Shown: positions 25,673-37,900, counted from the first letter of the stretch. The stretch: 64,000 bases of DNA from Marinilactibacillus sp. Marseille-P9653 (GCF_916618885.1 NZ_CAKAKH010000001.1:1661005-1725004); one strand, 5' to 3'. Made by a program: numbers and translations. Notes: generated from the sequence alone by a model not told the origin.

Positions 25673-27013
25673 TTAGTATTTCGAGTCCACTGATTGCTCT
25701 AAGTTTAAAAAGTCTTCGTAGCGCTCTCTTCTGATTGCTAGGAAATCTTTACCATCTTCTACAAAAACAACAGCTGGTCTTGGTAGGCGGTTATAATTAC
25801 TCGCCATTGAGTATCCGTAAGCTCCTGTACTCAAAACCGCTAGATAATCTCCTTGTTCCACCTCAGGTAACGATAGATCCCAAATCAGCATGTCTCCACT
25901 TTCGCAAGCTTTTCCTGCAATAGACACTTTTGTATCATACTGTGCGTATACTTTGTTTGCCAATACACCAGTATATTTTGCATCATATAAAGCTGGTCGG
26001 ATGTTGTCGGCCATTCCACCATCTACTGATACATATTTTCTAACTTCAGGAATCGTTTTTTGAGTACCTACAGTATAAAGTGTCGTTCCTGCTTCACCGA
26101 CTATACTTCTCCCTGGTTCAACCCAGATTTCAGGCAACTCAAGACCAAGTTCTTTTGAATATTGTTTAACACTTCTCATTATACTGATAGCATAATCTTT
26201 GATGGGTAGAGGCGCATCTTCATTTGTGTACCGAATACCAAATCCACCGCCCACGTTCAATACTTTAAGATCAAAGTTAAAAAGATCTTGCCATTCTTTT
26301 GAATGTTGCATTAAACGCTCAATAACGGCTTCGTATCCTGTAGTTTCAAAAATCTGCGAACCAATATGGGCGTGTAATCCAATAACATCAATATATTTCA
26401 GAGACTGAGCTTCTTTAACCGCTTCTTTCGCCTGACCAGAGGCTAAATCGAAACCAAACTTCGAATCTTCTTGTCCAGTTGTAATATATTCATGAGTGTG
26501 CGCTTCAATCCCTGGAGTGATTCGAATCAAGACATTTATTTTCTTTTGATGAAGCGTGGTTAGTTGATTGATCATATCCAACTCTGTAAAATTATCCACA
26601 ACGATACATCCAATGTCTGCATTTAAAGCTTCCACTAGTTCTTGATGAGATTTATTATTACCATGGAAATGAATCTTCTCTGAAGGAAACCCAGCTTTGA
26701 TGGCTAAAAATAGTTCCCCTCCAGAAACAACATCTAAAGATACAGACTCTTTAGCTAGCATTTGATAAAGCGCTAGTGAAGAGAATGCTTTACTCGCGTA
26801 AGCTACTTGTGTTTCTTTTTCATATGAAGAAAATGCTTCTTTGAACTCATTAAGTCTCTCTTTAATGAGAGCTGTATCGTATACGTACAAAGGCGTTGAG
26901 TATTTCTCAGCTAAATATACGCTATCCACACCACCAATTTCCAGGTGATTTTTATCATTAATTGTTGTGTTTCCTGAAAACTCAGGAAGCTGTTTATTTT
27001 TGAATTGATCCAT
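25673..27013 (-). CDS. lysA: Diaminopimelate decarboxylase
   Basis: PLP enzyme that makes L-lysine from meso-diaminopimelate, the last step of the pathway. 446 residues: PLP lysine Lys75 in YASKAF, the HGNNKS and HAHIGSQI segments, the glycine-rich GGGFG phosphate loop, EPGRSIVG, and the catalytic Cys in ACESGD. The gene heads a run lysA-ribT-scpA-scpB-rluB from a strong promoter (27106-27134). No lysine riboswitch is visible in its 150-base leader. Confidence 0.97.
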   Translation of the reverse strand: MDQFKNKQLPEFSGNTTINDKNHLEIGGVDSVYLAEKYSTPLYVYDTALIKERLNEFKEAFSSYEKETQVAYASKAFSSLALYQMLAKESVSLDVVSGGELFLAIKAGFPSEKIHFHGNNKSHQELVEALNADIGCIVVDNFTELDMINQLTTLHQKKINVLIRITPGIEAHTHEYITTGQEDSKFGFDLASGQAKEAVKEAQSLKYIDVIGLHAHIGSQIFETTGYEAVIERLMQHSKEWQDLFNFDLKVLNVGGGFGIRYTNEDAPLPIKDYAISIMRSVKQYSKELGLELPEIWVEPGRSIVGEAGTTLYTVGTQKTIPEVRKYVSVDGGMADNIRPALYDAKYTGVLANKVYAQYDTKVSIAGKACESGDMLIWDLSLPEVEQGDYLAVLSTGAYGYSMASNYNRLPRPAVVFVEDGKDFLAIRRERYEDFLNLEQSVDSKY

Positions 27014-27105
27014 TATTTGATTCCCACATTTCTTTAGTCTCTATTTCGTAAAAGGTATATTTTTAAAGATTTTCATTATCCGTTTATTTTTACATACTCA
27101 TGACA

Positions 27106-27134
27106 ATAATACAGACATATACACCAAAAATCAA
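27106..27134 (-). promoter_or_regulatory. lysA promoter
   Basis: TTGATT (27134-27129), 17-base spacer, TATTAT (27111-27106) on the minus strand, just after the punA terminator. Confidence 0.75.
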
Positions 27135-27180
27135 ATTTACATTGAAGAATCAGTACCTTAGCGTTGCTTTTACTCGAAGA

Positions 27181-27225
27181 TAATAAAAGATAGATGAAGA
27201 TGTTTCAAACACCCTCATCTATCTT
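27181..27225 (-). terminator. Terminator of the fur-xerD-deoB-punA run
   Basis: Stem AAGATAGATGAGGGTG pairing with CATCTTCATCTATCTT (16 pairs, some G-U) and TTTTATT on the minus strand. Confidence 0.88.
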
Positions 27226-27252
27226 TTTTTCTATCTAGTCTCAGTTCAATGA

Positions 27253-28074
27253 TTAGACTTTAGCGACAAAATCTTTAACTAATGATTTAAAAGATTCTTT
27301 TACTCTTGTTGTTACTTCAACTACTTCATCATGATTTAAATGACTTTGCATGCCTGCCGCATAATTTGTGATACAAGAAATTCCTGCAACTTTTAATCCG
27401 GCATGTTTTGCAACAATGACTTCTGGCACTGTAGACATTCCTACAGCGTCGCCACCCATCGTACGGATCATACGAATTTCTGCGGGTGTTTCATATGTTG
27501 GCCCAGTTAAGCCAAAGTAGACACCTTCTTTAATCTCGAGTCCGTTACTTTGAGCACATTCACGAATGAGCTGTTGATACCCTTTGTCATAAGCTTCAGT
27601 CATATCTGTAAACCTTGGACCAACTTCAGGATCGTTTTTACCCATTAAAGGGTTAACGCCAGTGAAGTTCACGTGATCGGTAATAATCATCAAGTCTCCT
27701 GGATTAAAGGATGTGTTTACACCACCTGCTGCATTTGTTACCACTAATGTTTCGATTCCCAAAGCTTTCATTACTCGAACAGGGAACGTTACATCTTCTA
27801 GCGCATAACCCTCATAAAAATGGAATCGACCTTGCATAGCTAGAACCATTTTACCGCCAAGTTCTCCATAAACAAGTTGTCCTGCATGCCCTTCTACAGT
27901 AGACACCGGAAATCCAGGGATATTTTCATAAGGTATTGCTACTGGATTTGTTGCTTCCTCAGCTAACTCGCCTAATCCTGAGCCTAGAATCAGACCAACA
28001 ACCGGCTTTTCCATTCCATTATCTTTTAAATAGGCTGCTGCTTTATCGATACTCTCTAGATACTCTTTTTCCAT
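27253..28074 (-). CDS. punA: Purine nucleoside phosphorylase
   Basis: Cleaves purine nucleosides with phosphate to base and (deoxy)ribose-1-phosphate. 273 residues, the trimeric PNP class: LGSGLGELAEE near 30-40, GHAGQLVYG, FHFYEGY, VTNAAGGVN, and the substrate loop GPTYETPAEI, then GDAVGMSTVPEV. The ATG at 28074 has GGAGG eight bases upstream; the longer in-frame start would cover it. It follows deoB, whose product feeds on the pentose-1-phosphate made here, giving nucleoside salvage to central metabolism. Confidence 0.96.
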   Translation of the reverse strand: MEKEYLESIDKAAAYLKDNGMEKPVVGLILGSGLGELAEEATNPVAIPYENIPGFPVSTVEGHAGQLVYGELGGKMVLAMQGRFHFYEGYALEDVTFPVRVMKALGIETLVVTNAAGGVNTSFNPGDLMIITDHVNFTGVNPLMGKNDPEVGPRFTDMTEAYDKGYQQLIRECAQSNGLEIKEGVYFGLTGPTYETPAEIRMIRTMGGDAVGMSTVPEVIVAKHAGLKVAGISCITNYAAGMQSHLNHDEVVEVTTRVKESFKSLVKDFVAKV

Positions 28075-28137
28075 TAAAACTTCCTCCTGATAAACCAAAT
28101 TTGTAAGAGGTCCTGCCTCTACTTAACTAGATTGTTC

Positions 28138-29307
28138 TTATTTTAATTCAGATAAGAAACTAGACCCAAATCCTGTTGCAGCCACATCAAAGTTTTCTGC
28201 TATAGTAGCGCTGATGTCCGCAAAGAACCCTTGCGGTAAAGCACCATTGTTTTCAAAACTAGGTGAATAGATCAAGACAGGAACAAATTCCCTTGTGTGA
28301 TCTGTCCCAGGATGCGTTGGATCATTTCCGTGGTCAGCCGTAATGATTAGTAAGTCATCTTGTTTTAATTCGCTAATGATTTCAGGGATTCTAGCGTCGA
28401 ACTCTTGAAGTGCATTTGCGTATCCTTCTACATCTCTACGGTGTCCAAACAAAGCATCGAAATCAACTAAATTGGTAAAGCTTAGTCCATTAAAGTCTTT
28501 TTGCATAACCTCAATCAGTTTATCTACTCCATCCATATTGGATTTTGTACGAACAGATTCCGTGATTCCTTGACCATTAAAGATGTCATCGATTTTCCCA
28601 ACTGCTACTACATCTTTACCAGCATTCTTTAATGAATCCAACACAGTATCCCCAAATGGACTTAAGGCATAGTCGTGTCTGTTACTGGTTCTTGTAAATG
28701 CACCAGGCTCACCTAGATAAGGGCGCGCAATAATACGTCCAATCATATAAGGATCATCTTTAGTAATTTCACGAACATATTCACAAATTTCATATAATTC
28801 TTCTAACGGAATGATCTCTTCATGTGCTGCAATTTGTAATACAGGATCCGCAGACGTATAAACGATCAAATCGCCAGTTTTCATTTGGTGTTCACCGTAT
28901 TCATCAAGGATAGCTGTTCCCGATGCTGGTTTATTCGCAACAATCTTTCTTCCAGTATGTTCTTCGATTTGATTGATCAAATCTTCAGGAAAGCCCTCAG
29001 GAAATACTCGGAAAGGTTTTTTAATGTGCAGACCCATTAGTTCCCAATGGCCTGTCATTGTATCTTTTCCGACTGACTTTTCTTCTAGTTTTGTATAATA
29101 TCCTATACTGGTTGGTGTTTCATCCACGCCTTTCAATGGTTCGATGTTACCAAGTCCAAGTGTTTTAAGGTTAGGTAATTTCAAATCTGTATTTTCAGCT
29201 ATATGACCAAGTGTATGAGATCCTTCGTCATTAAAGGCTTTAGCATCAGGTGCTTCTCCGATACCTACTGAATCCATAACAATTAAATGTACGCGGTCAA
29301 AATTCAT
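28138..29307 (-). CDS. deoB: Phosphopentomutase
   Basis: Interconverts (deoxy)ribose-1-phosphate and 5-phosphate in nucleoside catabolism. 389 residues, manganese enzyme of the alkaline phosphatase superfamily: [13 protein letters not shown] (about 10-22), DTMTGHWE (catalytic Thr), and [21 protein letters not shown] near the C terminus for metal binding. It lies between xerD and punA, the same order as ripX-drm-pupG in Bacillus. Confidence 0.97.
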   Translation of the reverse strand: MNFDRVHLIVMDSVGIGEAPDAKAFNDEGSHTLGHIAENTDLKLPNLKTLGLGNIEPLKGVDETPTSIGYYTKLEEKSVGKDTMTGHWELMGLHIKKPFRVFPEGFPEDLINQIEEHTGRKIVANKPASGTAILDEYGEHQMKTGDLIVYTSADPVLQIAAHEEIIPLEELYEICEYVREITKDDPYMIGRIIARPYLGEPGAFTRTSNRHDYALSPFGDTVLDSLKNAGKDVVAVGKIDDIFNGQGITESVRTKSNMDGVDKLIEVMQKDFNGLSFTNLVDFDALFGHRRDVEGYANALQEFDARIPEIISELKQDDLLIITADHGNDPTHPGTDHTREFVPVLIYSPSFENNGALPQGFFADISATIAENFDVAATGFGSSFLSELK

Positions 29308-29349
29308 TTACATTTCCTCCTGTTAGTTCATCTTTTACCCGTTTGCTTC

Positions 29350-30258
29350 TTAGGCTCTAGGGTGATACGTGTCATAGACTTCTTTTAATCTATGCTTTGT
29401 AATGTGCGTATAAATTTGAGTCGTTGAGATATCCGAATGCCCCAGTAATTCTTGTACTACACGAAGATCTGCGCCATTTTCAAGTAGATGCGTTGCAAAA
29501 GAGTGTCTCAAAGTATGTGGTGTTACATTCTGCGCAATCCCTGCCTGCAAGACCATTTTCTTGATTTTCTTCCAGACGCCCTGTCTACTTAGTTGAGAGC
29601 CTCTCGGATTCAAAAAAACATACGGGGACTCTTGAGAAGATTTCAGCGCAAGCTTTGGTCGGCTGAATTCAAGATAATATTCTACCCATTTAACGCCTTG
29701 TTCTCCAATTGGTAAAATTCGTTCCTTATCTCCCTTACCAATTGTCTGAATTAAGTTCATCGATAGATGCAGCTCATCTAACCTCAAGTTTACTAACTCC
29801 GATATTCTTATTCCTGTAGCGTACATAACTTCCAGAATCGCTCGATCACGAATACCAATCTTGTTCGAAACATCTGGTACGGAGAGTAAAACATCTATCT
29901 GTTTGGTTGAAATCACCTTGGGTAAGGTCTGAGCTTTCTTAGGTGTTTGAATATACAACATCGGATCTTCACTGGAGATGTTCTCTTGTTTCAGAAATTG
30001 ATGAAATCTTCGTAAACTTGAAATCATCCTAATCAAGGAATTATCCGCTTTCTCACCTTCTTTTTGTGATTCCAGAAAATTCAAAATAAGGTAACGATCA
30101 ATTTGATTCCAAGAACCAATTTTTTCTTTTTTTAGAAAAGTGATGTATTGATTTAGATCCCGCTGATAACTTTCAATAGAATTTTTAGAGAGCCCTCTTT
30201 CGATTTTTAAAAAGGTAAGATAGTCTTCTAAGGCTTCTGTTCCTAGTTCAATTGACAC
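29350..30258 (-). CDS. xerD: Site-specific tyrosine recombinase XerD
   Basis: Resolves chromosome dimers at dif together with XerC. About 302 residues with the N-terminal SAM-like core-binding domain (about 5-90) and a catalytic domain whose Arg lies in GIRISE, His-x2-Arg in HTLRHSFATHL, His in LLGHSDISTT and Tyr in QIYTH. The GTG at 30258 is preferred since AAGGAG lies nine bases before it; an ATG further up overlaps fur and has no clear site. The neighbours fur upstream and deoB downstream identify it as the housekeeping XerD, not a phage integrase. Confidence 0.93.
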   Translation of the reverse strand: MSIELGTEALEDYLTFLKIERGLSKNSIESYQRDLNQYITFLKKEKIGSWNQIDRYLILNFLESQKEGEKADNSLIRMISSLRRFHQFLKQENISSEDPMLYIQTPKKAQTLPKVISTKQIDVLLSVPDVSNKIGIRDRAILEVMYATGIRISELVNLRLDELHLSMNLIQTIGKGDKERILPIGEQGVKWVEYYLEFSRPKLALKSSQESPYVFLNPRGSQLSRQGVWKKIKKMVLQAGIAQNVTPHTLRHSFATHLLENGADLRVVQELLGHSDISTTQIYTHITKHRLKEVYDTYHPRA

Positions 30259-30271
30259 TTTACATAACTCC

Positions 30272-30730
30272 TTATTGATCATTATCAGCTTGTATCAGAC
30301 ACTCTCCACATAGACCATGAAAAGTCAGTCGATGATCCTTTATTTTAAACTGATACGTTTTTTCGATCTTTCTTTCAATATCCATCAGCATATCTTGCTC
30401 GACTTCATCGATTTTCCCACAGTTGAGACATAACAAATAATGATGCTGATGGTTATGTTCGCTATTGTTAATATCGTATCTTGCAATACCATCTTGAAAG
30501 GCTATTTTATTGATCAACTTCAGGTCAGTCAATAGTTCTAGCGTCCGATAAACGGTTGCTAATCCAATGCCTGTATGCTCTGATCGAACAGCCAGATAGA
30601 TTTCTTCTGCACTTAGATGCTCTTTTTCAACCAAGACTTTCAAAATGATCTCTCGTTGAGGGGTCAATTTGAATCCAGATTTATAAAGCTTTTGCTTAAT
30701 TGATTGTATAGTTGTATCCGTCTTTTCCAT
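30272..30730 (-). CDS. fur: Ferric uptake regulator Fur
   Basis: Iron-responsive repressor, 152 residues. Winged-helix DNA-binding domain LTPQREIILKVL...GIGLATVYRTLELL (about 20-70), the His-rich metal site HNHQHHYLLC, and two Cys pairs CLNCG and CGEC for structural zinc. KIKDHRLTFHGLC is nearly identical to Bacillus Fur, which favours Fur over PerR or Zur. A consensus promoter lies at 30791-30819. Gene order fur-xerD-deoB-punA is that of Bacillus. Confidence 0.93.
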   Translation of the reverse strand: MEKTDTTIQSIKQKLYKSGFKLTPQREIILKVLVEKEHLSAEEIYLAVRSEHTGIGLATVYRTLELLTDLKLINKIAFQDGIARYDINNSEHNHQHHYLLCLNCGKIDEVEQDMLMDIERKIEKTYQFKIKDHRLTFHGLCGECLIQADNDQ

Positions 30731-30790
30731 CTTTATCCCCTTAGATCAAAACCATTATATTTATCTACTAAATCTTTGTTTAATTATAAT

Positions 30791-30819
30791 CAGTATAATC
30801 TAGAAAGAAGAGACTTACA
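30791..30819 (-). promoter_or_regulatory. fur promoter
   Basis: TTGTAA (30819-30814), 17-base spacer, TATACT (30796-30791) on the minus strand. A clear Fur box is not seen; the AT-rich stretch after the -10 only loosely resembles one. Confidence 0.75.
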
Positions 30820-30833
30820 ACTGTCTTTCATTT

Positions 30834-31712
30834 TTAACCTTCACTTTCTTCTTGAGGATCTTTGATCAGTTTTGTTCCAAAGTCATCTTGTTCAATTAAT
30901 CTTTGTTTAAACAATCTCCCAAGCGCTCGTTTAAACTGACCCTTACTGATACCAAATTGATTTTTGATTGCTTGAGGATCACTTTTGTCGTTGAATTTAA
31001 TGTATTGATCTCCAGCACGTCTTAGAACCTCAAGTATCATCGCCGCATCTTCATCTAATACCTCATAAGCTCTGGGTAGCATAGAAACGTAGTAAACGCC
31101 ATCTTCTCTTAGCCCAATAATACGGCCAGAGACATGTTCGCCTAATCTTGGTTCTCGTTCACGCTCTGACGGGTGAATGAATCCAATGAAATGATCTTCT
31201 GTGATGAAATATGTTCCAGCTTTTTTAAGTCGGAAAGTATAGCCATTGATATCTTTGTTGTGCGCTTCTTTCTCACCATTTTCGTAGATTGCATAGAAAT
31301 CTTCTTCATCAGCAAGTTGTCCCCACATACGATCCTGTTCATCAACTGAGACCGTTAGGTAAAGTTTGTCTCCTTTTTTTGGCCATAAATGTCCTTCATA
31401 TGGAAGATCATCAAGTGAGATAACTAGATCTTTATTGTGCCAATTAACGTTTACAAACACGCCTAAAGATCTTTTAATATCTATGACTTCTCCCCAGCCG
31501 AAATTCCCTACTCTTACTTCAGGTATTTCAGTTGTAAATAACTGATTTCCGCCTTTATCTACATAACAAAAACCTTCAATTGTTTGACCTAGTTCTAGTT
31601 CTTCGTGATTCTTTGTTAAAACTTCATACGTAACACCATTATTTTGAACAAAGGTGGCTTTCTCATTTTTATCTGTAACGATGCCCATGACGACATTTCC
31701 AAAATTAGACAT
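30834..31712 (-). CDS. cvfB: S1-type RNA-binding protein CvfB (YitL)
   Basis: 292 residues with several S1/OB-like domains (about 1-60, 65-140, 145-215) and a C-terminal winged helix (about 220-285, LRRAGDQYIKFNDKSDPQAIKNQFGISKGQFKRALGRL). This is the arrangement of CvfB, an RNA-binding virulence regulator in staphylococci and streptococci. Its RNA targets are unknown here. It lies downstream of pyk, separated by a large nested hairpin (31749-31851), and may depend on read-through from pyk. Confidence 0.93.
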   Translation of the reverse strand: MSNFGNVVMGIVTDKNEKATFVQNNGVTYEVLTKNHEELELGQTIEGFCYVDKGGNQLFTTEIPEVRVGNFGWGEVIDIKRSLGVFVNVNWHNKDLVISLDDLPYEGHLWPKKGDKLYLTVSVDEQDRMWGQLADEEDFYAIYENGEKEAHNKDINGYTFRLKKAGTYFITEDHFIGFIHPSEREREPRLGEHVSGRIIGLREDGVYYVSMLPRAYEVLDEDAAMILEVLRRAGDQYIKFNDKSDPQAIKNQFGISKGQFKRALGRLFKQRLIEQDDFGTKLIKDPQEESEG

Positions 31713-31739
31713 AATTCCACTCCTTTTTTTGTTTTCTAT

Positions 31740-31851
31740 AAAATCAAAAGACGATGAGATCAGATCTTGGAGTAAGTCTTGTTTCTACTCCAGATCAGTT
31801 AGCCTCATCTGAAATTCAACTTATTCCAAGATCATTATAATCTCATCGTCT
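31740..31851 (-). terminator. Large nested hairpin after pyk
   Basis: Outer perfect 12-bp stem (31749-31760 with 31840-31851), second stem of 15 pairs with one mismatch (31763-31777 with 31819-31833) and a small inner CAGAT/ATCTG stem. The minus RNA ends in TTTTGATTTT, so it can terminate pyk transcription. A competing hairpin GGAGTA/TACTCC overlaps the second stem. See finding. Confidence 0.7.
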
Positions 31852-31894
31852 GATTATGATCATTATTGACTGAACATTCTTAATATAAAGCGTA

Positions 31895-33652
31895 TTAGAT
31901 GGCAGTAGTTGCTCCACGGTAGATAATTCCACGACGAGCATCAACTGTGATTAATTCGTTTTGTTCGATCAATCCAGTAGCATTCTCAGCTGAAACAACT
32001 ACAGGAATACCCATTGCGATTCCAATAACTGCAGCGTGAGAAGTTAATCCACCTTGTTCAACAACGATTGCTGCTGATTTTTCGATAGCTGGAAGATAGT
32101 CTTTATCAGTGTTTTGAACAACTAAAATGCCGCCTTCAACAGCTTTTTCATTAGCTTCGTCTGCAGTTGAAGCAACGATTGCTTTACCAATAACTGATTC
32201 TGATCCAACACCTTGTCCACTTACAAGTTTAGAACCAATTAATTGAATTTTCATAACGTTAGTTGTTCCACGTTCTCCAACTGGCACTCCAGCAGTGATG
32301 ATAATAAGATCGCCTTCTTTAGCGTATCCTTTTTCCATAGTTGTTTGAGTAGCCAAGTTAAACATATCGTCAGTTGACGTAGGTTTTTCAGAAAGTGTTG
32401 GAATAACACCCCATTGTAGAGATAATCCACGTGCAGTTTCTTCAGAGAAAGTAATTGCTAAGATGTCTGCTTTAGGACGGAATTTAGAAATCATACGAGC
32501 TGTATGTCCAGATTCAGTAGCTGCAACAATTGTATTGATTTTCAAGTTACGTGCAGTATGTCCAACAGCTTGTCCAATTGCTTCAGTCATATCACTTTGA
32601 TCATATGCTTTAAGTGCATAAGCATCTTGTTCAAGTAACGCAGCTTCAGTACGAATAGCAATGTTGTACATTGTTTGTACTGATTCTACTGGATAATCTC
32701 CGGCAGCAGTTTCACCAGAAAGCATGATTGCATCTGAACCATCAAAAATCGCATTCGCAACATCTGAAGCTTCAGCACGTGTAGGACGTGGGTTAGCTTG
32801 CATTGAGTCAAGCATTTGAGTAGCAGTGATAACTGGTTTACCAGCAGCATTACAAATACGGATCATGTGTTTTTGCACGATTGGTACTTCTTCAGCTGGA
32901 ATTTCAACACCTAAATCACCACGAGCAACCATTAAACCGTCAGAAATCTTAAGAATTTCTTCTAAGTTATCGACACCTTCTTGGTTTTCGATTTTTGGAA
33001 TGATTTGTACATGCGTTTTATCATTTTTTTCTAGTAAATCAGTGATTTCTAGAACATCTGATGGACGACGTACAAATGACGCAGCGATATAATCGATATC
33101 GTTTTCTAATCCGAATAAGATATCACTTTTATCTTTTTCAGTTAAACCAGGAAGGTTTACTGAAACGCCAGGTACGTTAACACCCTTTTTATTTTTAAGA
33201 ATACCAGTATTTAATGCAGTTGTTACGATTTCACCGTTTTCGTGGTCAATATCTGTAACTTGTAGATTAATCAGTCCATCATCTAGTAAGATGTTAGAAC
33301 CAGGATTTACATCGTTGATTAAGTCTTCATAAGTAACTGAGAACTTTTCTGTAGTACCCTCTACTTCAGTCATAGAAACGCGAATCGTACTTCCTTTAAG
33401 GATTTCGATTCTTCCGTCTACCATATTTTGAGTTCTGATTTCTGGACCTTTAGTATCTAACATGATCGCAATCAGTTTGTTTGTTTTTTCAGCAGCTTCA
33501 CGAATGTTTTTAATACGAGCTAAATGTTCTTCGTGATCTCCGTGTGAAAAATTTAGACGAGCAACGTTCATTCCAGCTTCCATTAACTTCGATAGTGTTT
33601 CAACTGATTCACTTGCAGGTCCAATAGTACAAACGATTTTTGTCTTCTTCAT
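31895..33652 (-). CDS. pyk: Pyruvate kinase with C-terminal PEP-utilizing domain
   Basis: Last step of glycolysis: phosphoenolpyruvate plus ADP to pyruvate and ATP. 585 residues, the long Bacilli form. Barrel domain with [43 protein letters not shown] and TATQMLDSM; the C-terminal extra domain (about 480-585) has [20 protein letters not shown], related to the phosphohistidine domain of PEP synthase. It lies 133 bases after pfkA, the usual pfkA-pyk pair of Firmicutes. Confidence 0.98.
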   Translation of the reverse strand: MKKTKIVCTIGPASESVETLSKLMEAGMNVARLNFSHGDHEEHLARIKNIREAAEKTNKLIAIMLDTKGPEIRTQNMVDGRIEILKGSTIRVSMTEVEGTTEKFSVTYEDLINDVNPGSNILLDDGLINLQVTDIDHENGEIVTTALNTGILKNKKGVNVPGVSVNLPGLTEKDKSDILFGLENDIDYIAASFVRRPSDVLEITDLLEKNDKTHVQIIPKIENQEGVDNLEEILKISDGLMVARGDLGVEIPAEEVPIVQKHMIRICNAAGKPVITATQMLDSMQANPRPTRAEASDVANAIFDGSDAIMLSGETAAGDYPVESVQTMYNIAIRTEAALLEQDAYALKAYDQSDMTEAIGQAVGHTARNLKINTIVAATESGHTARMISKFRPKADILAITFSEETARGLSLQWGVIPTLSEKPTSTDDMFNLATQTTMEKGYAKEGDLIIITAGVPVGERGTTNVMKIQLIGSKLVSGQGVGSESVIGKAIVASTADEANEKAVEGGILVVQNTDKDYLPAIEKSAAIVVEQGGLTSHAAVIGIAMGIPVVVSAENATGLIEQNELITVDARRGIIYRGATTAI

Positions 33653-33785
33653 AAAAAATAACGCCCACTTTCGTATATGTTTTATTTTTTGTTCTAATTT
33701 ACGTTAACTAGTGCGTATCACATTTTCTGTTCGAATCTGCAAATTGTCTAGCGTACGTTGAATTCAAGTATGGAGTATTCTTTTC

Positions 33786-34757
<972 letters not shown>

Positions 34758-34836
34758 TCACCTCTAATACATATTTTAATCATCTAAAACAATTAATTAA
34801 ATTACCTATGATGAATTGATCCGTTAGTATGATTTA

Positions 34837-34850
34837 TGATAACGCTATAA
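34837..34850. promoter_or_regulatory. Candidate cre (CcpA) site upstream of pfkA-pyk
   Basis: TGATAACGCTATAA matches WGWAARCGYTWWMA at 13 of 14 positions. CcpA is known to activate the pfk-pyk (las) operon of Lactococcus. No clear -35/-10 pair could be placed nearby, so the distance to the start site is unknown. Confidence 0.5.
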
Positions 34851-34988
34851 TGAGAAAACTTAATCAAAGAAAAACGACTTTTGAAAAACGTTCTCATTCA
34901 TTCATCTAGTTTCCATACAAGTAACATTCTATCACTTTTTGCGATTGATGTCTCATAAAAATGGTAACTAACTAAGTTTTTTATGAAA

Positions 34989-37900
34989 TTAACGAAGAAT
35001 GACATTCTCTGATCCTAATATTTCACTCAGCATCTTAATCAGTTCCTCAGATCCATTCGTAGAATAGGAACTTTTTAATAGGTGTTTCTTCCCAGTGTTT
35101 GAGTCGTATACAAGTACTGGAGTTGTCCCGATATATTCTCTCAATATAGACTGAACTTGTTGAAAAAGTGATTGATTTTGTTCAAGAGAATCAATTTTCA
35201 AAAAGAGTGTCTTCTGAGGTTGTTCCAATGTTAACGTATCAGCCAATTCGACTCTTCTAACTAGAATTTTATAGCGGTCACTGTCTCCCTCTACTTTGCC
35301 TTCTACCAAAATAGCGACATCTTTTTTCAAAGACTTGATATATTTCCTATGTTGTTCAGGAAATAAAGTCAGCGAGCACGATGCTGTTTGATCAGCTATT
35401 TCAACGAATGACATCGGTTCTCCTCGTTTAGTCTGAATCGTTTTAACCGCTTTAATTGTACCAATAAACTTCATATTTTTATTCATTTTAGCATCCGCAA
35501 TATAATCAATATTTTGAGACTCTCTGATTTTATTGTATTTCTCACTTGGATGCTCCGAGAAATAAAACCCGGTCACTTCAAATTCTTGTTCCAACTTCGT
35601 TTCAGAATCAATGTCTTCTGTTACTTCAATTCTTGGAGCTAAAGAAGCAAACAATTCAAGATTCCCGTCACTCATACGGACACTTTCAATTACGCCTTCT
35701 AACGCTCGGATCATTGTTCCACGATTGTAGCTTAATCCATCAAATGCCCCAGAGTAAACAAGTGGTTTGATATAATTTTCTTTTCGCCATTTCTGGTCTA
35801 GACGGCTCGTGAAATCTGTCAGATCCTTGTAGGCTCCCTGGTCTTTTCTGTTTTTATAGATAGAATAAATTAAATCCCTTCGAAGACCTTTAATAATATC
35901 CAAACCAAATTGAATCGTATTTTCGTGCAAAGAAAAAGAATATTGACTCCTGTTGATGTCCGGACCATTTAATTCCACTTTGCGTTTACGAGCTTCCAAG
36001 ACATATTCTTGAAGTTTCGTTTTGTTATTGGAAGAAGCTTTCATCAGTGCCGCAAAAAAAGCAGCCGGATAATGTGTTTTAAAATAGGCTAATTGATAAG
36101 CTACCATTGAATAGGCAACCGCGTGCGATCGGTTGAATCCGTAATTAGCAAATTGTTCAATGTAATGATAAACTTGCGCCGCTGTTTCTTCAGTATATCC
36201 TTTATTGAGCGCTCCTTGAATAAACTGCCTACGACCAGAATCGATTTGAGTCTTTATTTTCTTTGAAATAGCTCTTCTTAACATGTCCGCTTCCGCAAGT
36301 GAATACCCTGCTAATTTAGAAGCGACTTTCATGACTTGCTCTTGGTAGACCATAATGCCATAGGTGACATCCAAAATACTTTCTAAATCATTATGAGGAT
36401 AGCTGATTGGCTCTAATCCCTTTTTTCTAGATATAAATGTATCTATCTGTTCCATAGGACCCGGCCTGTACAGAGCATTAACAGCTACAACGTCCTCTAT
36501 ATCCGTTGGTCCAAGTTTGCGCAAGACTCTTTTGATTCCTGGAGATTCAAACTGGAAAATACCATTTGTATCTCCTTTTTCGAAAAGCTTGAGTGTCTCA
36601 GGATCGTTCAGTGGAATATCTGAAAGTTTACTAATGTCTTTAGATTGCTGTCTTGCAAACTGTATACAATCCGATAAGATGGTTAGATTTTTCAGCCCTA
36701 AAAAATCCATTTTCAGTAAACCTACTTTTTCAACATCTGCCATAGCGAATTGAGTCAGAGAAAGATCGCTATTCCCGTTTTGCAGCGGTACAGAATCCGT
36801 AAGGGGCGTATCTGAAATGACGACTCCCGCCGCATGCGTAGATACATGCCGCGGCAAACCTTCTAATTTTGTTGCCGTATCATAAATTAGAAGGTTCTGT
36901 TCTGACTCATTTACTAGGTTTTTTAACTTTGAGGATTCTTTCATTGCTTTTGTTAGTGTCATGCCTAAGCTACCTGGTATAGCGTCTGACCATTTTTTTA
37001 ATTCCTGAGTACTCAACCCAAATACCCTTCCAGAATCACGCAAGGCCATTTTAGCAGCAAAAGTCCCGAATGTTGCAATTTGAGCTACGTGCTGATTCCC
37101 GTATTTTTGATTTACATATAGAAGAATCTGCTCTCGTTTATTGTCTGGAAAATCCAGATCGATATCTGGCATAGAGTATCTCTCTTCATTCAAGAACCGC
37201 TCAAATAGTAAACCGTAGGCTATTGGGTCAACGTCTGTGATATTAAGAACATAAGAGACTAGTGAACCAACAGCAGAACCTCTTCCTGAACCTGTTACGA
37301 TATTTTGGCTGTGAGCATATTTCATCAAATCCCAGACAATTAAAAAGTAATCTGAAAAGCCCATTTTCGAGATGATTCCCAATTCTTTTTCCAGTCTTTC
37401 TGTGTAAACTGGTGTTACGGTCTTTACTTTCTGATTGAGCGCTTTTTCACACAGTTCATAAAGGTACGGATCTGTCTCTTTGTTTTCTGGAATTGGAAAC
37501 TTTGGAAGTACTGGTTGATTTAAGGTTAACTTTAAATGAGTACTATTTGCTATTTCGTCCGCTTTATCAAGGAAGTGTTCTAATCCAACTCGCTGATATC
37601 GTTCGATGAGTTCATCTGCTGAGACCAGGTATTGATCATTGTCCAATTCTTTATCGAGATCAATCGTTTCATTGGCCCCAATTGTTTTAAGAACGTCTGT
37701 AGCAAACGCATCATCTTTTTCAATGTAATTGACTTCGTCAGCTGCTACGAGTGGAACCTGATAATTTTCTGATAATGCTTCAAGCCCACTTCTAATTGGA
37801 TCTAATGATTCGTGTAGAGAGTAGCCGAGAAAGAACCGGTTAAAGTACTTTTTGTACGTCTCTAATACTTTTTGCGCTAAATGTATGTCCTCTTGTAATA

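Noticed and set aside
27014-27180. Possible lysine riboswitch before lysA
   Set aside because: The leader is too short and AT-rich, and none of the conserved L-box core is present.
29350-30258. Phage or transposon integrase
   Set aside because: The tyrosine recombinase is XerD by motifs and by the fur-xerD-deoB order; there are no phage genes around.
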